Origin: a virus
IMG/VR virus record: IMGVR_UViG_3300032144_000022
Location: 1-45,280 of that record
Strand: one strand, 5' to 3'
DNA: 45,280 nucleotides
Shown here: in pieces, positions 27,634 through 36,833 of the stretch
How positions within the stretch are numbered: position 1 is the stretch's first letter
Layout of the letters: each line of letters opens with the position of its first letter
Made by a program: the position numbers and the translations under genes
The notes under the pieces: generated by a model
Databases searched by the model: none
What the model saw: the letters and a program-made list of their open reading frames with translations, nothing else
Told to the model about the DNA's origin: nothing

Positions 27634-29454
27634 ATGTCGGACTTACTAGTAAAGGTCGCCTTAGACGAGTCGGGCGTAAGCTCGCAGCTTAAGGGGATCA
27701 TGGGCAAATTCCGTAGCGCGGCCAAAGCAATGGCTGCCGTTACGGTTCCAGCGGCAGCGGTGCTCGGCATCGCGAAGTCCGTGGACATGCTAGCCAATCT
27801 CGGCGAACAAGCTATCCGTGCTGCCGGCGACTTGCAGGACACTGCAAACCAGCTCGGCCTTACCGCGGAGCGCTTGCAAGAGCTGCGCATAGTCGGCAAG
27901 CAAGCCGGCGTCGAGTTCGACCAAATGGACAAGGCGCTGTCCATTCTGAACAAGACGGTAGGCGAAGCCGCGCTAGGGCAAGGCACGTTCGAGAAGTCGC
28001 TGGCCAGCGTCGGCATTAACCTGCGCGACGGCAGCGGGCAAGTTAAGTCCGTCTCGCAAGTCTGGGAAGAGCTTAGCAAGGTGGTGCAGTCCGGTGCGCT
28101 GACGCAAGCGCAAGCCGTCGCGCTCGCCGCGGACGCCTTCGGCCGTGAGGGCGGCAAGATCGTAGAAGTTCTGCGCATGACGGACGCGCAGCAGCAGAAG
28201 GTTATCGAGACGGCGCGCGAATACGGCGCGATCCTGTCTAACGAAGTCGTAGCCGCCGCGGACGAGTACGCCGACAAGCTCGACTTAATCCAGCAAGGCA
28301 CCGCTGCGCTGGACACGCAAACCAAGCTCGTGCTGGCGCCGCTTACTATCGAGTGGGCGAAGACCAAGAATGAGATAGCCTTTGCCAGCGCGGAGCTGCT
28401 GCGCTTCTTCGGCATGGTGGACGACAACGCCACGCTGCAGCTTAAGCGGCTGCAGAACCTGGAGCAGACGGCGGAAAACGTGCGCATGGCGCTGCGCACT
28501 GCCGGCGTGCAGAACGTCGAAGAGCACCCGAACCTAACGTACTGGACGAAGCAGGCCGACGAGCTGCGCGCGACCATCGAGGCAGCCAAGAAGGCCGCCG
28601 AGTACGACGAGCTAATAAACACTCCGTTTATTCAGACGAGCAGCGACAGCGGCATGTCCGTGGAGACGGACGCGCAGAAGCGCGAGCGCGAGAAGTCGCG
28701 CGAACGTCTTAACGACTGGTACATGGCGGTAGAAGAGGCGCGCCAAGCTGCCGAAGAGCGCGACGAAGAGTACTACCGCAATAACCTGGAAGCAGCGACG
28801 CAGTGGGCGCAGGACGTGGACGCGGCACGGCTCGCCATGCAAGAGCGAGAAGACCAGTGGTACGTCGAGCGCAACGAAAGCGCGCTGGCGTTCCAAGAGG
28901 CACGCGAAGCGCTGGCAGCGCGCGAGCTTGCTTTTCAAATCGAGCACGAAGGGCTGCTTACGCAGGCGAAGCGCGAAGGCGCCGAAGCTCGCGCGCGGTT
29001 CGAGGAAGACGCGACGAGCCGCCAAGTTAAGACCGTTATAGACGGGCTCGTAAGCATGACGGCCGGCGTAGCGCAGCACAGCAAGAAAATGTTCCAGATA
29101 AATAAGCTAGCCGCCATCGGGCAAGCCGTCATGAACACTGCACAGGGCGTTACCAAAGCGCTGGCCGAGTATCCGCCGCCGCTGTCGTTTGCCATGGCTG
29201 CTATGCAGGGCGCCGCTGGCTTGGCACAAATCCAAGCGATTCGCAGTACGCAATTTGGCGGCGGCGGACGCGGCACCACGCCGAGCAGCGCGGGCAGCAC
29301 GCCGGTAGTGAACGACACGCCGGCATCGAGCGAGCCTAAGCAAGTGATACAGATTCGCGGCATGAATCCCGCGCAGCTCTTCTCGGGCCGCCAAGTCGTG
29401 GACCTGCTTAACGCCGCAATGAAAGACGGCGCCAAGCTGCACTTTACGGAGTAG
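27634..29454 (+). CDS. Tape measure protein
   Basis: 606 aa, quite short for a tape measure. N-terminal part with hydrophobic segments (AKAMAAVTVPAAAVLGIAKS), then about 140 residues of charged coiled coil (residues about 355-480, e.g. RLNDWYMAVEEARQAAEERD), then a Gly/Ala-rich end. It sets tail length and helps inject DNA. The start at 27634 has AGGTAA before it; a longer frame begins inside the previous gene. Confidence 0.85.
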   Translation: MSDLLVKVALDESGVSSQLKGIMGKFRSAAKAMAAVTVPAAAVLGIAKSVDMLANLGEQAIRAAGDLQDTANQLGLTAERLQELRIVGKQAGVEFDQMDKALSILNKTVGEAALGQGTFEKSLASVGINLRDGSGQVKSVSQVWEELSKVVQSGALTQAQAVALAADAFGREGGKIVEVLRMTDAQQQKVIETAREYGAILSNEVVAAADEYADKLDLIQQGTAALDTQTKLVLAPLTIEWAKTKNEIAFASAELLRFFGMVDDNATLQLKRLQNLEQTAENVRMALRTAGVQNVEEHPNLTYWTKQADELRATIEAAKKAAEYDELINTPFIQTSSDSGMSVETDAQKREREKSRERLNDWYMAVEEARQAAEERDEEYYRNNLEAATQWAQDVDAARLAMQEREDQWYVERNESALAFQEAREALAARELAFQIEHEGLLTQAKREGAEARARFEEDATSRQVKTVIDGLVSMTAGVAQHSKKMFQINKLAAIGQAVMNTAQGVTKALAEYPPPLSFAMAAMQGAAGLAQIQAIRSTQFGGGGRGTTPSSAGSTPVVNDTPASSEPKQVIQIRGMNPAQLFSGRQVVDLLNAAMKDGAKLHFTE

Positions 29455-29461
29455 CGCGCAC

Positions 29462-30277
29462 ATGATGGTTATTAGCAGCGACGTAGTTCTGCCCGAAGCC
29501 GACGAGCTGGAAGGCATCGGCGAGGATAACCCGCGTATCGGCTGGCACAATCTGCTAACCGAAGACAACGTAAGCGCGGCGGAAGAAGCTATCGGCTTCC
29601 CTGTCGTGCACATCGCTAACCCGGAAACGCACGTACGCTGGAAAGGCGCCACGACAGCGTTGCAGTACGTGCGCGTGACTCTCAGCAGCGCGCAGCTGGT
29701 TAACTACTTCGCCTTCGTCGGCCACAATCTCGGAAGCACTGGCGCCACTGTCGTGCTGCAGGGCTCGTCCGACGGCACTAACTGGACGAGCTTGCACGAC
29801 GAGCAGCTGCTGGCGGACGACTACGCATTTATGTACGAGTTCGCCGACCACGAGTACCAGTATTACCAGCTCTTGATTACGCCGGGCACAGCAGCGCCGG
29901 AAATCTCCGTGCTGTACGTCGGCGCGATCTTGCGCATGCAGCGGCGCATTTACGTGGGCCACGCGCCCATGGTGCTGAATATCCAAAGCGACGTTTCTAG
30001 TGGCTTCTCGGAAGAAGGCCAGTTTCTCGGGCGCGTGCTGCGCTCGCAGCGGCTGGAGACACAGGCGCAGTTCAAGCACCTAACGGCGAGCTGGTATCGC
30101 CAGTACTTCTACCCGTTCGCGCAGCAAGCAATCGACCGGCCTTTTTTCTTCGCGTGGCGTCCGTCGTCGTACCCCAACGAAATTGGTTACTGCTGGTTCA
30201 AGCGCGACCCCGAACCGGAAAACCAAATGGCTAACGGCATGATGCAGCTACGCATGGACATGCAGGGCATTCGCTAG
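29462..30277 (+). CDS. Distal tail protein with discoidin-like fold
   Basis: 271 aa. Residues about 20-150 have the strand pattern of F5/8 type C (discoidin) beta-sandwiches: IGWHNLL, ALQYVRVTLSSAQLVNYFAF, VGHNLGSTGATVVLQGSSDG. The rest contains YQYYQLLI and RYIY-type tail strands. Distal tail proteins in this gene position often carry such folds and form the hub joining tube and tip. Its 3' end overlaps the next GTG by one base. Confidence 0.65.
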   Translation: MMVISSDVVLPEADELEGIGEDNPRIGWHNLLTEDNVSAAEEAIGFPVVHIANPETHVRWKGATTALQYVRVTLSSAQLVNYFAFVGHNLGSTGATVVLQGSSDGTNWTSLHDEQLLADDYAFMYEFADHEYQYYQLLITPGTAAPEISVLYVGAILRMQRRIYVGHAPMVLNIQSDVSSGFSEEGQFLGRVLRSQRLETQAQFKHLTASWYRQYFYPFAQQAIDRPFFFAWRPSSYPNEIGYCWFKRDPEPENQMANGMMQLRMDMQGIR

Positions 30278-32448
30278 TGAACATCGCGGTATATGTTCGT
30301 CTCGACTTGTCGGCTATCGAGCCGACGCTGCAAGACGAATACCTTTTTACTTACGCCAGCGAGACGGTGGAGCACGACGCCATACCGGCGCTGCGTGCCG
30401 TCAGTATCACGCCGGCAGTAATCGACCCTGGCCGCAGCATCGGGCAGCGCGAGTCCGTTAGCGTGTCCGTCGCCGAGTTCCTGCACAGGTTCGACGCGGA
30501 GCCCTACAACGCCGGCACGTTCTGGACGAAGTTCCGCGCGCGTTACGAAAGTATCCGCGGGCTGCCGCTCTACGTGTACCGCGGCGAGCGCGGGCAAGCG
30601 CTGGCGGACATGGAGCTGCGGCAGTACGTCATAGACGAGCTGCAGATAGACGAAGACGGCGCAACGATCACGGCCAAAGACCCGCTTACGCTGCTGCAGT
30701 CGAGCGCGGCGCAGGCGCCCGAGATAAACACGGGCGAGCTGCTGGCGGCGATCACGGCGACAGACGGCAGTTTTACTCTTACGCCTACGGGCATCGGCGA
30801 CCTGGAGTACGAAGCGTCCGGCCGGCTGTGTCTCGGCGGCAAGGAAGTGGCGAGCTTCACGCGCGTGGGCGACGTGGTGACGCTAACGACGCGCGGCGAC
30901 AATCTCGGCGGCGTGGGCGTGGATCACGACGAAGGCACGAAGGTGCAGGCCGTGCTCGTGTACGACAGCAAGACGCCTTCCGAGCTGTTCTACGACTTGC
31001 TTATTAACTACGTGCCGGCGCTCGACCCGAGCTGGATAACGCTATCGGACTGGGAAACGGAAGTAGACGCGTACATAGCGCGCGTGTACGGCGCGTGGAT
31101 CACAGAGCCCACTGGCGTGCAGAAGCTGCTGGACGAGCTGTGCGAGCAAGTCGGCCTTTCGTTCTACTGGGATGCAATCGGGCAAAAGCTGCGACTGCAG
31201 CCACTCGCGCCGCCGAGCAGCGGCACCACGGCGAGCGGCCAGAACATCATGCAGGGCACCTTCTCGATTACCGAGCAGCTAGACAAGCGCGTAACGCAAG
31301 CATGGACGTACTACGGCCAGCGCGACGCCACGCGGCCCGTGGACGAGACGAGCAACTACCAGCGCGTAGTCGTGACGATTGCGGACACGGATAACGACCG
31401 CAACCGCTCCATACGCAAAGTGTTCGCGCGCTGGATCGCGATAGACGCACGCAGCACGGCCGAGCGCTTGGGCGACATGATTATAGGGCGCTACAAGATC
31501 CCGCCGCGCCGCTTCGGCTTCTCGCTCTTCCGCAATAACGACACGCTGCCGAAGCTCGCCAGCGCCGTAGGCGTGGAGCACTGGCGACTGGTGGACCAGA
31601 ACGGCGAGCCTGTCACTGTCACTGCGCAGAACTTCAGCGTCGAAGACACAGACGACAGCGTGCGATACGTTGCCGAGGAAGTTAACTTCACGGCGCCGCC
31701 AGACGACGGCGAGCGCATCATATTTATCGACGGCGACCGCTATAACATCAATCTGCGCGACGCCTACGACAACATTTACAGCGACGTGGGCGACTCGATC
31801 ACGTTTATCGTTGAGCCAGACGCGCGCGTTGGCAGTCTCGACACTTCGCTGCCAGCCATAGACGTAGGCGACTGGCCGGACGGCACCACGCTGCTGCTAA
31901 TCAATAACGGCCGCATACAAGGCAAGGGCGGGCGCGGTGCGTGGGAACTTGGCGAGCTGCCCGTGCACGCGTTCGCGCCGTTCGCGACCACGCCGGGCGA
32001 AGACGGCGGCACCGCGCTGTACACGCGCGAAGCCATCACGGTGGAAAACTACGGACTGATTTACGGCGGCGGCGGCGGCGGCGGACTCGCGCGCCACTTG
32101 TACGTTTACGGCATAGCGCCGCCCGGCGTGCCTAAGTTCACGTGGCGATACTGGGCAGGCGGCGGCGGCTCGGGCTTCGATCCTGGCGCGGGCTGGGCGG
32201 ACGTGCCGCAGAGTGGGCCGAACCAAATAACCATAGGCTCGCCGCCCGGCACCGCGGACGCAGGTGGCGTGCCTGGCTCACCTGGCGGCGCTGGCGGCGA
32301 TCCAGGACAAGCAGGCACCGCAGGCGCGACCGTGCACGGCGATACCGGGCCGGGCACGGCAGGCGGCGCAGCAGGCAACGCAGTGGACGGCGATTCATTC
32401 GTGACATTTACCACGCTCGGCACCGTGGCAGGACCAAGGATTAACTAG
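30277..32448 (+). CDS. Tail tip / central protein with glycine-rich adhesin-like C-terminus
   Basis: 723 aa, GTG start. The N-terminal two thirds resemble central tail hub proteins (GVQKLLDELCEQVGLSFYWD then RPVDETSNYQ). From about residue 595 to the end it is dominated by glycine islands (YGGGGGGGLARHL, AGGGGSGFDPGAG) and a collagen-like stretch (GVPGSPGGAGGDPGQAGTAG), like Gp38-type adhesin tips of T-even phages. It probably touches the host receptor. The adhesin comparison is by composition and motif only. Confidence 0.7.
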   Translation: MNIAVYVRLDLSAIEPTLQDEYLFTYASETVEHDAIPALRAVSITPAVIDPGRSIGQRESVSVSVAEFLHRFDAEPYNAGTFWTKFRARYESIRGLPLYVYRGERGQALADMELRQYVIDELQIDEDGATITAKDPLTLLQSSAAQAPEINTGELLAAITATDGSFTLTPTGIGDLEYEASGRLCLGGKEVASFTRVGDVVTLTTRGDNLGGVGVDHDEGTKVQAVLVYDSKTPSELFYDLLINYVPALDPSWITLSDWETEVDAYIARVYGAWITEPTGVQKLLDELCEQVGLSFYWDAIGQKLRLQPLAPPSSGTTASGQNIMQGTFSITEQLDKRVTQAWTYYGQRDATRPVDETSNYQRVVVTIADTDNDRNRSIRKVFARWIAIDARSTAERLGDMIIGRYKIPPRRFGFSLFRNNDTLPKLASAVGVEHWRLVDQNGEPVTVTAQNFSVEDTDDSVRYVAEEVNFTAPPDDGERIIFIDGDRYNINLRDAYDNIYSDVGDSITFIVEPDARVGSLDTSLPAIDVGDWPDGTTLLLINNGRIQGKGGRGAWELGELPVHAFAPFATTPGEDGGTALYTREAITVENYGLIYGGGGGGGLARHLYVYGIAPPGVPKFTWRYWAGGGGSGFDPGAGWADVPQSGPNQITIGSPPGTADAGGVPGSPGGAGGDPGQAGTAGATVHGDTGPGTAGGAAGNAVDGDSFVTFTTLGTVAGPRIN

Positions 32449-32449
32449 T

Positions 32450-35400
32450 ATGGCACTCAACGTTTGGCAAGCTTCTATCGTGGACGAAGACGGCGACGTG
32501 CAACCGGGCGCGTCTATCGAAGTCCGCGAGCAGAGCGGGCTTACGCTCGCTAGTATCTTCACGGACAGCGCGGGCAGCACGCCGCTAGCTAATCCGTTCA
32601 CGGCCGACGGCGACGGCTTCGCGCGCTTCTACGTCGAAGCGGGGCGCTACCGCATCGTAGCGACCTTCGGCGCTAACTCGCGCACGTGGCAAGACGTTGT
32701 GCTGGGCGTTCCGTTCGGCGAAATCGAGCTGCCCGCGCTTTCCATTGTCGCGAATAGCACGAACGCTACTGCAGTAGCTACGGCACTGCAGGCCGCTAAT
32801 GATGGCGAAGTGCTGCAGCGCAGCAGCAGCGTGCTGGTGTTCGCCGCGCTTGGCCCGTCGTCGCTTGGCAGCGGCTCGGCGTGCTCAGTGCTTGGCCGCT
32901 CTGCTAACAGCAGCGGCGTGCGTGCGGACATTGCCGCGAGCGCTAACGACCGAGTATTGGCGCGCACGAGTGACGCGCTTAGCTTCGTGCAGTTAACTGC
33001 TGGCATGTTCCCGTCGTCGCTGTCGCTGGCCACTGTGCTTACGCTGACGGCATCGGGCGCAGGTGCCAGTACGTCGGCCTTGAGCCTGTCGGCAGCAGCT
33101 CCGTTCCTAAACATTGTCGAGACGGACCAATCTGCCGACGCGCAGCGCTGGCTGTTAGGCATTAGCGCTGGCGTGCTGCACCTTGGACCAGTCGCGGACG
33201 CTGCTACGGGTCCAGCCACTGCGCAGGGAATACACATTACGCGCTCTGGCACGAGTGCTACCGAAGTCCAGCTTGATGCCACGGCGCTGGACTTTAACGG
33301 CGATGCTGATATTAGCGGCACGCTGACGGTAAACGGGGTGCTGACTGGACCTGCTGGCGCCACGTTCACCGCAGATGCGGTGGACGAGTTTACGGTCAAG
33401 CGAACTTCCACCCAGTACCTGTCGTTCTACGGAACCTCCGGCGCAAATTTCATAACCAGCATTGGTAGCACAACAGCCACAAAAAACCTTATCATCCAAG
33501 CGACAACGAATGCCGCCGGTGACGCAGGAACTGCCGAGCCGTCTGTTCTCCTGCGAGCGCGAGCAGGCACTAATGTCGCGTCTTTTGACGCTACAGAAAT
33601 TCAGTTCGACGCGACGCTGTTGGACTTCAACGGCGCCGCAAATATTAGCGGCGTAACGCAAATCGAGTCCACTACTACTAGCACCACTGCGCCAGCTCTG
33701 CGCGTCGGCGGCAGCGACACGACTACGTTTAGCTCGATAATTTCGGGCGTGCGCGCTGGCTCTGCTAACTTGGTCATGCGCAATACGTCTGACTCAGTTG
33801 AAGGGGCTTTTAACGCTTCTACTACATCGGTGCAGATTGGCAGCGTAACCACGCATCCGCTGGTCTTATTTGCGAGCAACTCGACGCGCCTTACTCTTGG
33901 CGCATCCACTAGTGACCCTGCAACATTCGTGCAGTACGGAGTCTTTCCAGCGGCTACCACGTCGATTCCGTCGATTCGCATGCCGCACGGAACGGCGCCA
34001 AGCTCGCCCACGAACGGCGACGTGTGGACGACTTCTAGCGGGCTATTCGTGCGGCTCAACGGCACGACTCACACAGTTGCGACGCTCGAAGCTTCAAACA
34101 CGTTTACCGGCACTACGCAAATACTGCAGAGCAGCAATCCTACGCTGCAGCTCTGGAACAGCAGCGCCGCTGCCGGCCTTATGCGCTGGTCAGTGCGCGC
34201 GGAAACCGACGGCGATTTAGCCGTATTCACGGTTAGCGACGCAGGGAGCGCAGTAGAAAACGCCGTCGTAATCTCGCGTAACAGCAGCTCTGAAGTTACG
34301 AATATTGCACTAACGGCCGACGCGGTTACGATTCAAGGCGTGTCTGTGGCGGACTATGCGCGGCTGTCACAGTCGAACACGTTCACGAATGGCACTAACA
34401 AATTTGCGGCCACTACGCCGCGCCTGCAGTTCGATGCTACAGGCGCGACTACTAACCAGCGCCTTACAGACATTATCCAGACAACTACGGCGTTTTTTGT
34501 GCGCTCGCGCACGGACGCAGACGGCGCAGGCAGCGCGCTTATCGCAGGCACGCGCAGCGGCACGACGTGGACGGAGTTTCAAGCGAACGCTACAACGTTC
34601 GATTTTAACGGCATCATGTCCGTGTCTGGCGACGTGCTAGCGGGCGATGGTTCCGTAACCATTTACGGCGCGTCGCAGTCCAGCTTTCCTGCGTCTAACG
34701 CGAGCCCGCACCTTTACCGTGCTACGACTGGGCACGCCACAATCGGCGGTCTGGCCATTCCGGGCAGCCTAGTGCTAAGTCCGAGAAGCGGCACCGCGAA
34801 TTCTTCGGGCGTGCTGTTCAAGGCAGGGTTAAGCGGCTCAGACGAAGCGATAGTGGCGGGCATTGGCCTAGGCGTTGCCGTTTTCTCACCTTCAACAGAG
34901 TTCGAGATAAACACCACGACGCTAGACATTAACGCCGCGGCAGACATTAGCGGCTCGCTTACGCTGGGCGGCAATCTCATTACCGCTAGCACGCTGACTA
35001 TTGCCGGCACTGGTGAGACGCTTGCCACATTCGCCGACGACGGCGCGGTAACGCTGTACTACGACAACGCGGTAAAGCTAGCTACTGCAAGCGGCGGCGT
35101 GGCAGTTACAGGCACGCTAACGGCTAGCACTGGCTTGGTCGCCACGACAGGCGGCTTAACCGTCTCTGCTGGCGGCGTGAACATCACAGGCAACTGCGTT
35201 ACGCCATACACCAGCGCGTCGGAAGTCGGCCGCGCTGGCAAGCCGTCGCGTGACATTAGCGCGAGCACGAATACTGCGGCGTCAGATATGGGCGGCACAG
35301 TTCGCTTTACTGGCGGCAGCGGGCAGACGTTCACTCTGGACAGCGACCCGCCAGAAGACGCCGTAGTGATACTGCACAACGTGTCTGGCAATTCGTGGAC

Positions 35401-35551
35401 TATAGCCGCAAGCGGCACGCTGACAGTGCTAAGCGATTCCACAATCAACACAGGCAGCCGCACGCTTCTTAATGCTGGTCTCATGTATTGCGTGCACGAA
35501 GGCTCAGGCAATTGGACCTGCATTGGCGGCGGCATTTCGTTTGGCGCCTAA
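32450..35551 (+). CDS. Large tail fibre protein with degenerate repeats
   Basis: 1033 aa. An N-terminal beta domain is followed by repeat units ending in LDATALDFNGDADISG (about residue 276), DATLLDFNGAANISG (387), NATTFDFNGIMSVSG (714) and TTTLDINAAADISG (821). The C-terminus (GSGQTFTLDSDPPEDAVVIL) is a common fibre end domain. These trimeric fibres bind host surface sugars. A stretch near 33385-33560 has lower GC and different codons, a sign of mosaic exchange. Confidence 0.85.
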   Translation: MALNVWQASIVDEDGDVQPGASIEVREQSGLTLASIFTDSAGSTPLANPFTADGDGFARFYVEAGRYRIVATFGANSRTWQDVVLGVPFGEIELPALSIVANSTNATAVATALQAANDGEVLQRSSSVLVFAALGPSSLGSGSACSVLGRSANSSGVRADIAASANDRVLARTSDALSFVQLTAGMFPSSLSLATVLTLTASGAGASTSALSLSAAAPFLNIVETDQSADAQRWLLGISAGVLHLGPVADAATGPATAQGIHITRSGTSATEVQLDATALDFNGDADISGTLTVNGVLTGPAGATFTADAVDEFTVKRTSTQYLSFYGTSGANFITSIGSTTATKNLIIQATTNAAGDAGTAEPSVLLRARAGTNVASFDATEIQFDATLLDFNGAANISGVTQIESTTTSTTAPALRVGGSDTTTFSSIISGVRAGSANLVMRNTSDSVEGAFNASTTSVQIGSVTTHPLVLFASNSTRLTLGASTSDPATFVQYGVFPAATTSIPSIRMPHGTAPSSPTNGDVWTTSSGLFVRLNGTTHTVATLEASNTFTGTTQILQSSNPTLQLWNSSAAAGLMRWSVRAETDGDLAVFTVSDAGSAVENAVVISRNSSSEVTNIALTADAVTIQGVSVADYARLSQSNTFTNGTNKFAATTPRLQFDATGATTNQRLTDIIQTTTAFFVRSRTDADGAGSALIAGTRSGTTWTEFQANATTFDFNGIMSVSGDVLAGDGSVTIYGASQSSFPASNASPHLYRATTGHATIGGLAIPGSLVLSPRSGTANSSGVLFKAGLSGSDEAIVAGIGLGVAVFSPSTEFEINTTTLDINAAADISGSLTLGGNLITASTLTIAGTGETLATFADDGAVTLYYDNAVKLATASGGVAVTGTLTASTGLVATTGGLTVSAGGVNITGNCVTPYTSASEVGRAGKPSRDISASTNTAASDMGGTVRFTGGSGQTFTLDSDPPEDAVVILHNVSGNSWTIAASGTLTVLSDSTINTGSRTLLNAGLMYCVHEGSGNWTCIGGGISFGA

Positions 35552-35553
35552 CC

Positions 35554-36045
35554 ATGCACTACGGCATAAACCCGCAGCAGCTGCTGCAGCACGTCGTGCG
35601 CCCTGCCCTGCAGCACATCGGCTTGCACTCGCGAGCTGCCGAACAGCTGGTGCTTGGCACAGCGCTCGTTGAGTCGCGCGGCGAGTACGTTAAGCAGCTC
35701 GGCAAAGGTCCGGCGCTCGGGCTCTGGCAAATGGAGCCCGCGACGCACGACGACATACTGGGCAATTACGTGGCGTACAAGCCGCAACTAAAGCTCTGGC
35801 TTAACGGGTTAACCACGTCGGCGAAGATCACGGACGGAGCGCTGGAGCTGGTAGGGAACCTCTTCTACGCCGCTGCAATGTGTCGCATCCACTACGCGCG
35901 CGTGCGCGATCCACTGCCAGGCGCAGACGAGTTCGGCGACATGGCAATGTACTGGAAGCGTTTCTATAACACTCTGCTGGGCGCTGGCACCGCGGACAAA
36001 GCGCTGCCGCACTTCTACGCTGCTTGCCAGGCTGTAGCCGAGTGA
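35554..36045 (+). CDS. Lytic transglycosylase-type endolysin or virion protein
   Basis: 163 aa. Glu in ALVESRGEY (about residue 33) and the GKGPALGLWQMEPATHDD segment match the E-S and G-L-M/W-Q motifs of lysozyme-like transglycosylases. It would cleave peptidoglycan, either as the lysis enzyme or as a tail-borne hydrolase. No signal peptide is visible, so release would need a holin. Operator copy 9 lies inside it. Confidence 0.65.
   Translation: MHYGINPQQLLQHVVRPALQHIGLHSRAAEQLVLGTALVESRGEYVKQLGKGPALGLWQMEPATHDDILGNYVAYKPQLKLWLNGLTTSAKITDGALELVGNLFYAAAMCRIHYARVRDPLPGADEFGDMAMYWKRFYNTLLGAGTADKALPHFYAACQAVAE
35799..35814. promoter_or_regulatory. 16-bp palindromic operator, copy 9, inside the transglycosylase gene
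   Basis: GCTTAACGGGTTAACC, one mismatch plus a G centre. It encodes part of LNGLTT. As with copy 8 no promoter is seen, but it lies about 240 bases before the replication module. Confidence 0.55.
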
Positions 36046-36833
36046 CGGACGTACGACGCGTCGGCGCGGAAGTTCTGCAGCGCGGCGAAATGTCCAGCGG
36101 CCACACGTGCCCGCGCTGCGACGGCGGCGCGAAGCGCGAGCGCAGCCTGTCTGTGTGGCCTCACAAAACGCTGCCTGGCTTCGTCGTCGCCAAGTGCTGG
36201 CGCGCGAGCTGCGGCTACGGCGAAGACGTGCTGGTGGGCGCCGAGAGTGCGCACGCTGCTGCGCCAGTGCGCCGGCCGCCAGCGCCTACGCCGAACATGC
36301 GACTAGTAACGGACGCGGCGGCCGAGTTCATGCGCACGCGCTACCGCATAGGGCGCGGCGCGCTCGACTACTGGAAGGTGCGGCAGCACGTGGCGGACAG
36401 CGCGCTGTACTTCCCAGTGCTCGGCCCGCGGCGCGAAGAGCGCGGCTACGTGCTGCGGAAGTTCTGGCCCGGCGCACAGCCGAAGGCAGAGAACATTAAG
36501 CAGCTGCCCGAACAGCCCTTCCAGGGATGGCTGCGGCAGACGAGCACGGCACGCATTGTCGTGGTGGAAGACATGCTTAGCGCCATGCGCGCGTGGGGCT
36601 TGGGCTTCACTGCAGTGGCGCTGTGCGGCACGAACCTTAGCGAAGAGAAGCTGGACGAGATTAAGCGCACGCCGCGTCCGCAGCACACGCCGATATTGCT
36701 AGCGCTCGACATAGACGCGCTGGGCAAGTCGCTGCACCTGGCGAGACGTGACCACGTACCGCTGCAGCCCGTGCGGCTGTGGCGCGACATTAAAGACTGT
36801 TCGGACGAAGAGATAAAAGCATGCTTGAACTAA
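36042..36833 (+). CDS. DNA primase with zinc ribbon and TOPRIM domain
   Basis: 263 aa, GTG start in a GTGA overlap. Zinc ligands Cys23, Cys26, Cys52 and Cys57 are followed by a TOPRIM fold with Glu176-Asp177 (VVVEDMLSAMRA) and Asp223-x-Asp225 (LALDIDALGKS). This is the primase half of T7 gp4-like proteins; the helicase is a separate gene 0.9 kb downstream. It makes RNA primers for phage replication. Confidence 0.85.
   Translation: MTDVRRVGAEVLQRGEMSSGHTCPRCDGGAKRERSLSVWPHKTLPGFVVAKCWRASCGYGEDVLVGAESAHAAAPVRRPPAPTPNMRLVTDAAAEFMRTRYRIGRGALDYWKVRQHVADSALYFPVLGPRREERGYVLRKFWPGAQPKAENIKQLPEQPFQGWLRQTSTARIVVVEDMLSAMRAWGLGFTAVALCGTNLSEEKLDEIKRTPRPQHTPILLALDIDALGKSLHLARRDHVPLQPVRLWRDIKDCSDEEIKACLN

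Noticed and set aside
27588-28622. Long - strand open frame (344 codons)
   Set aside because: Antisense to the tape measure gene; Ser/Ala/Cys-rich low-complexity peptide with no motif.
32450-35551. Diversity-generating retroelement target in the tail fibre
   Set aside because: No reverse transcriptase or template repeat is visible in the window; the fibre repeats are ordinary structural repeats.
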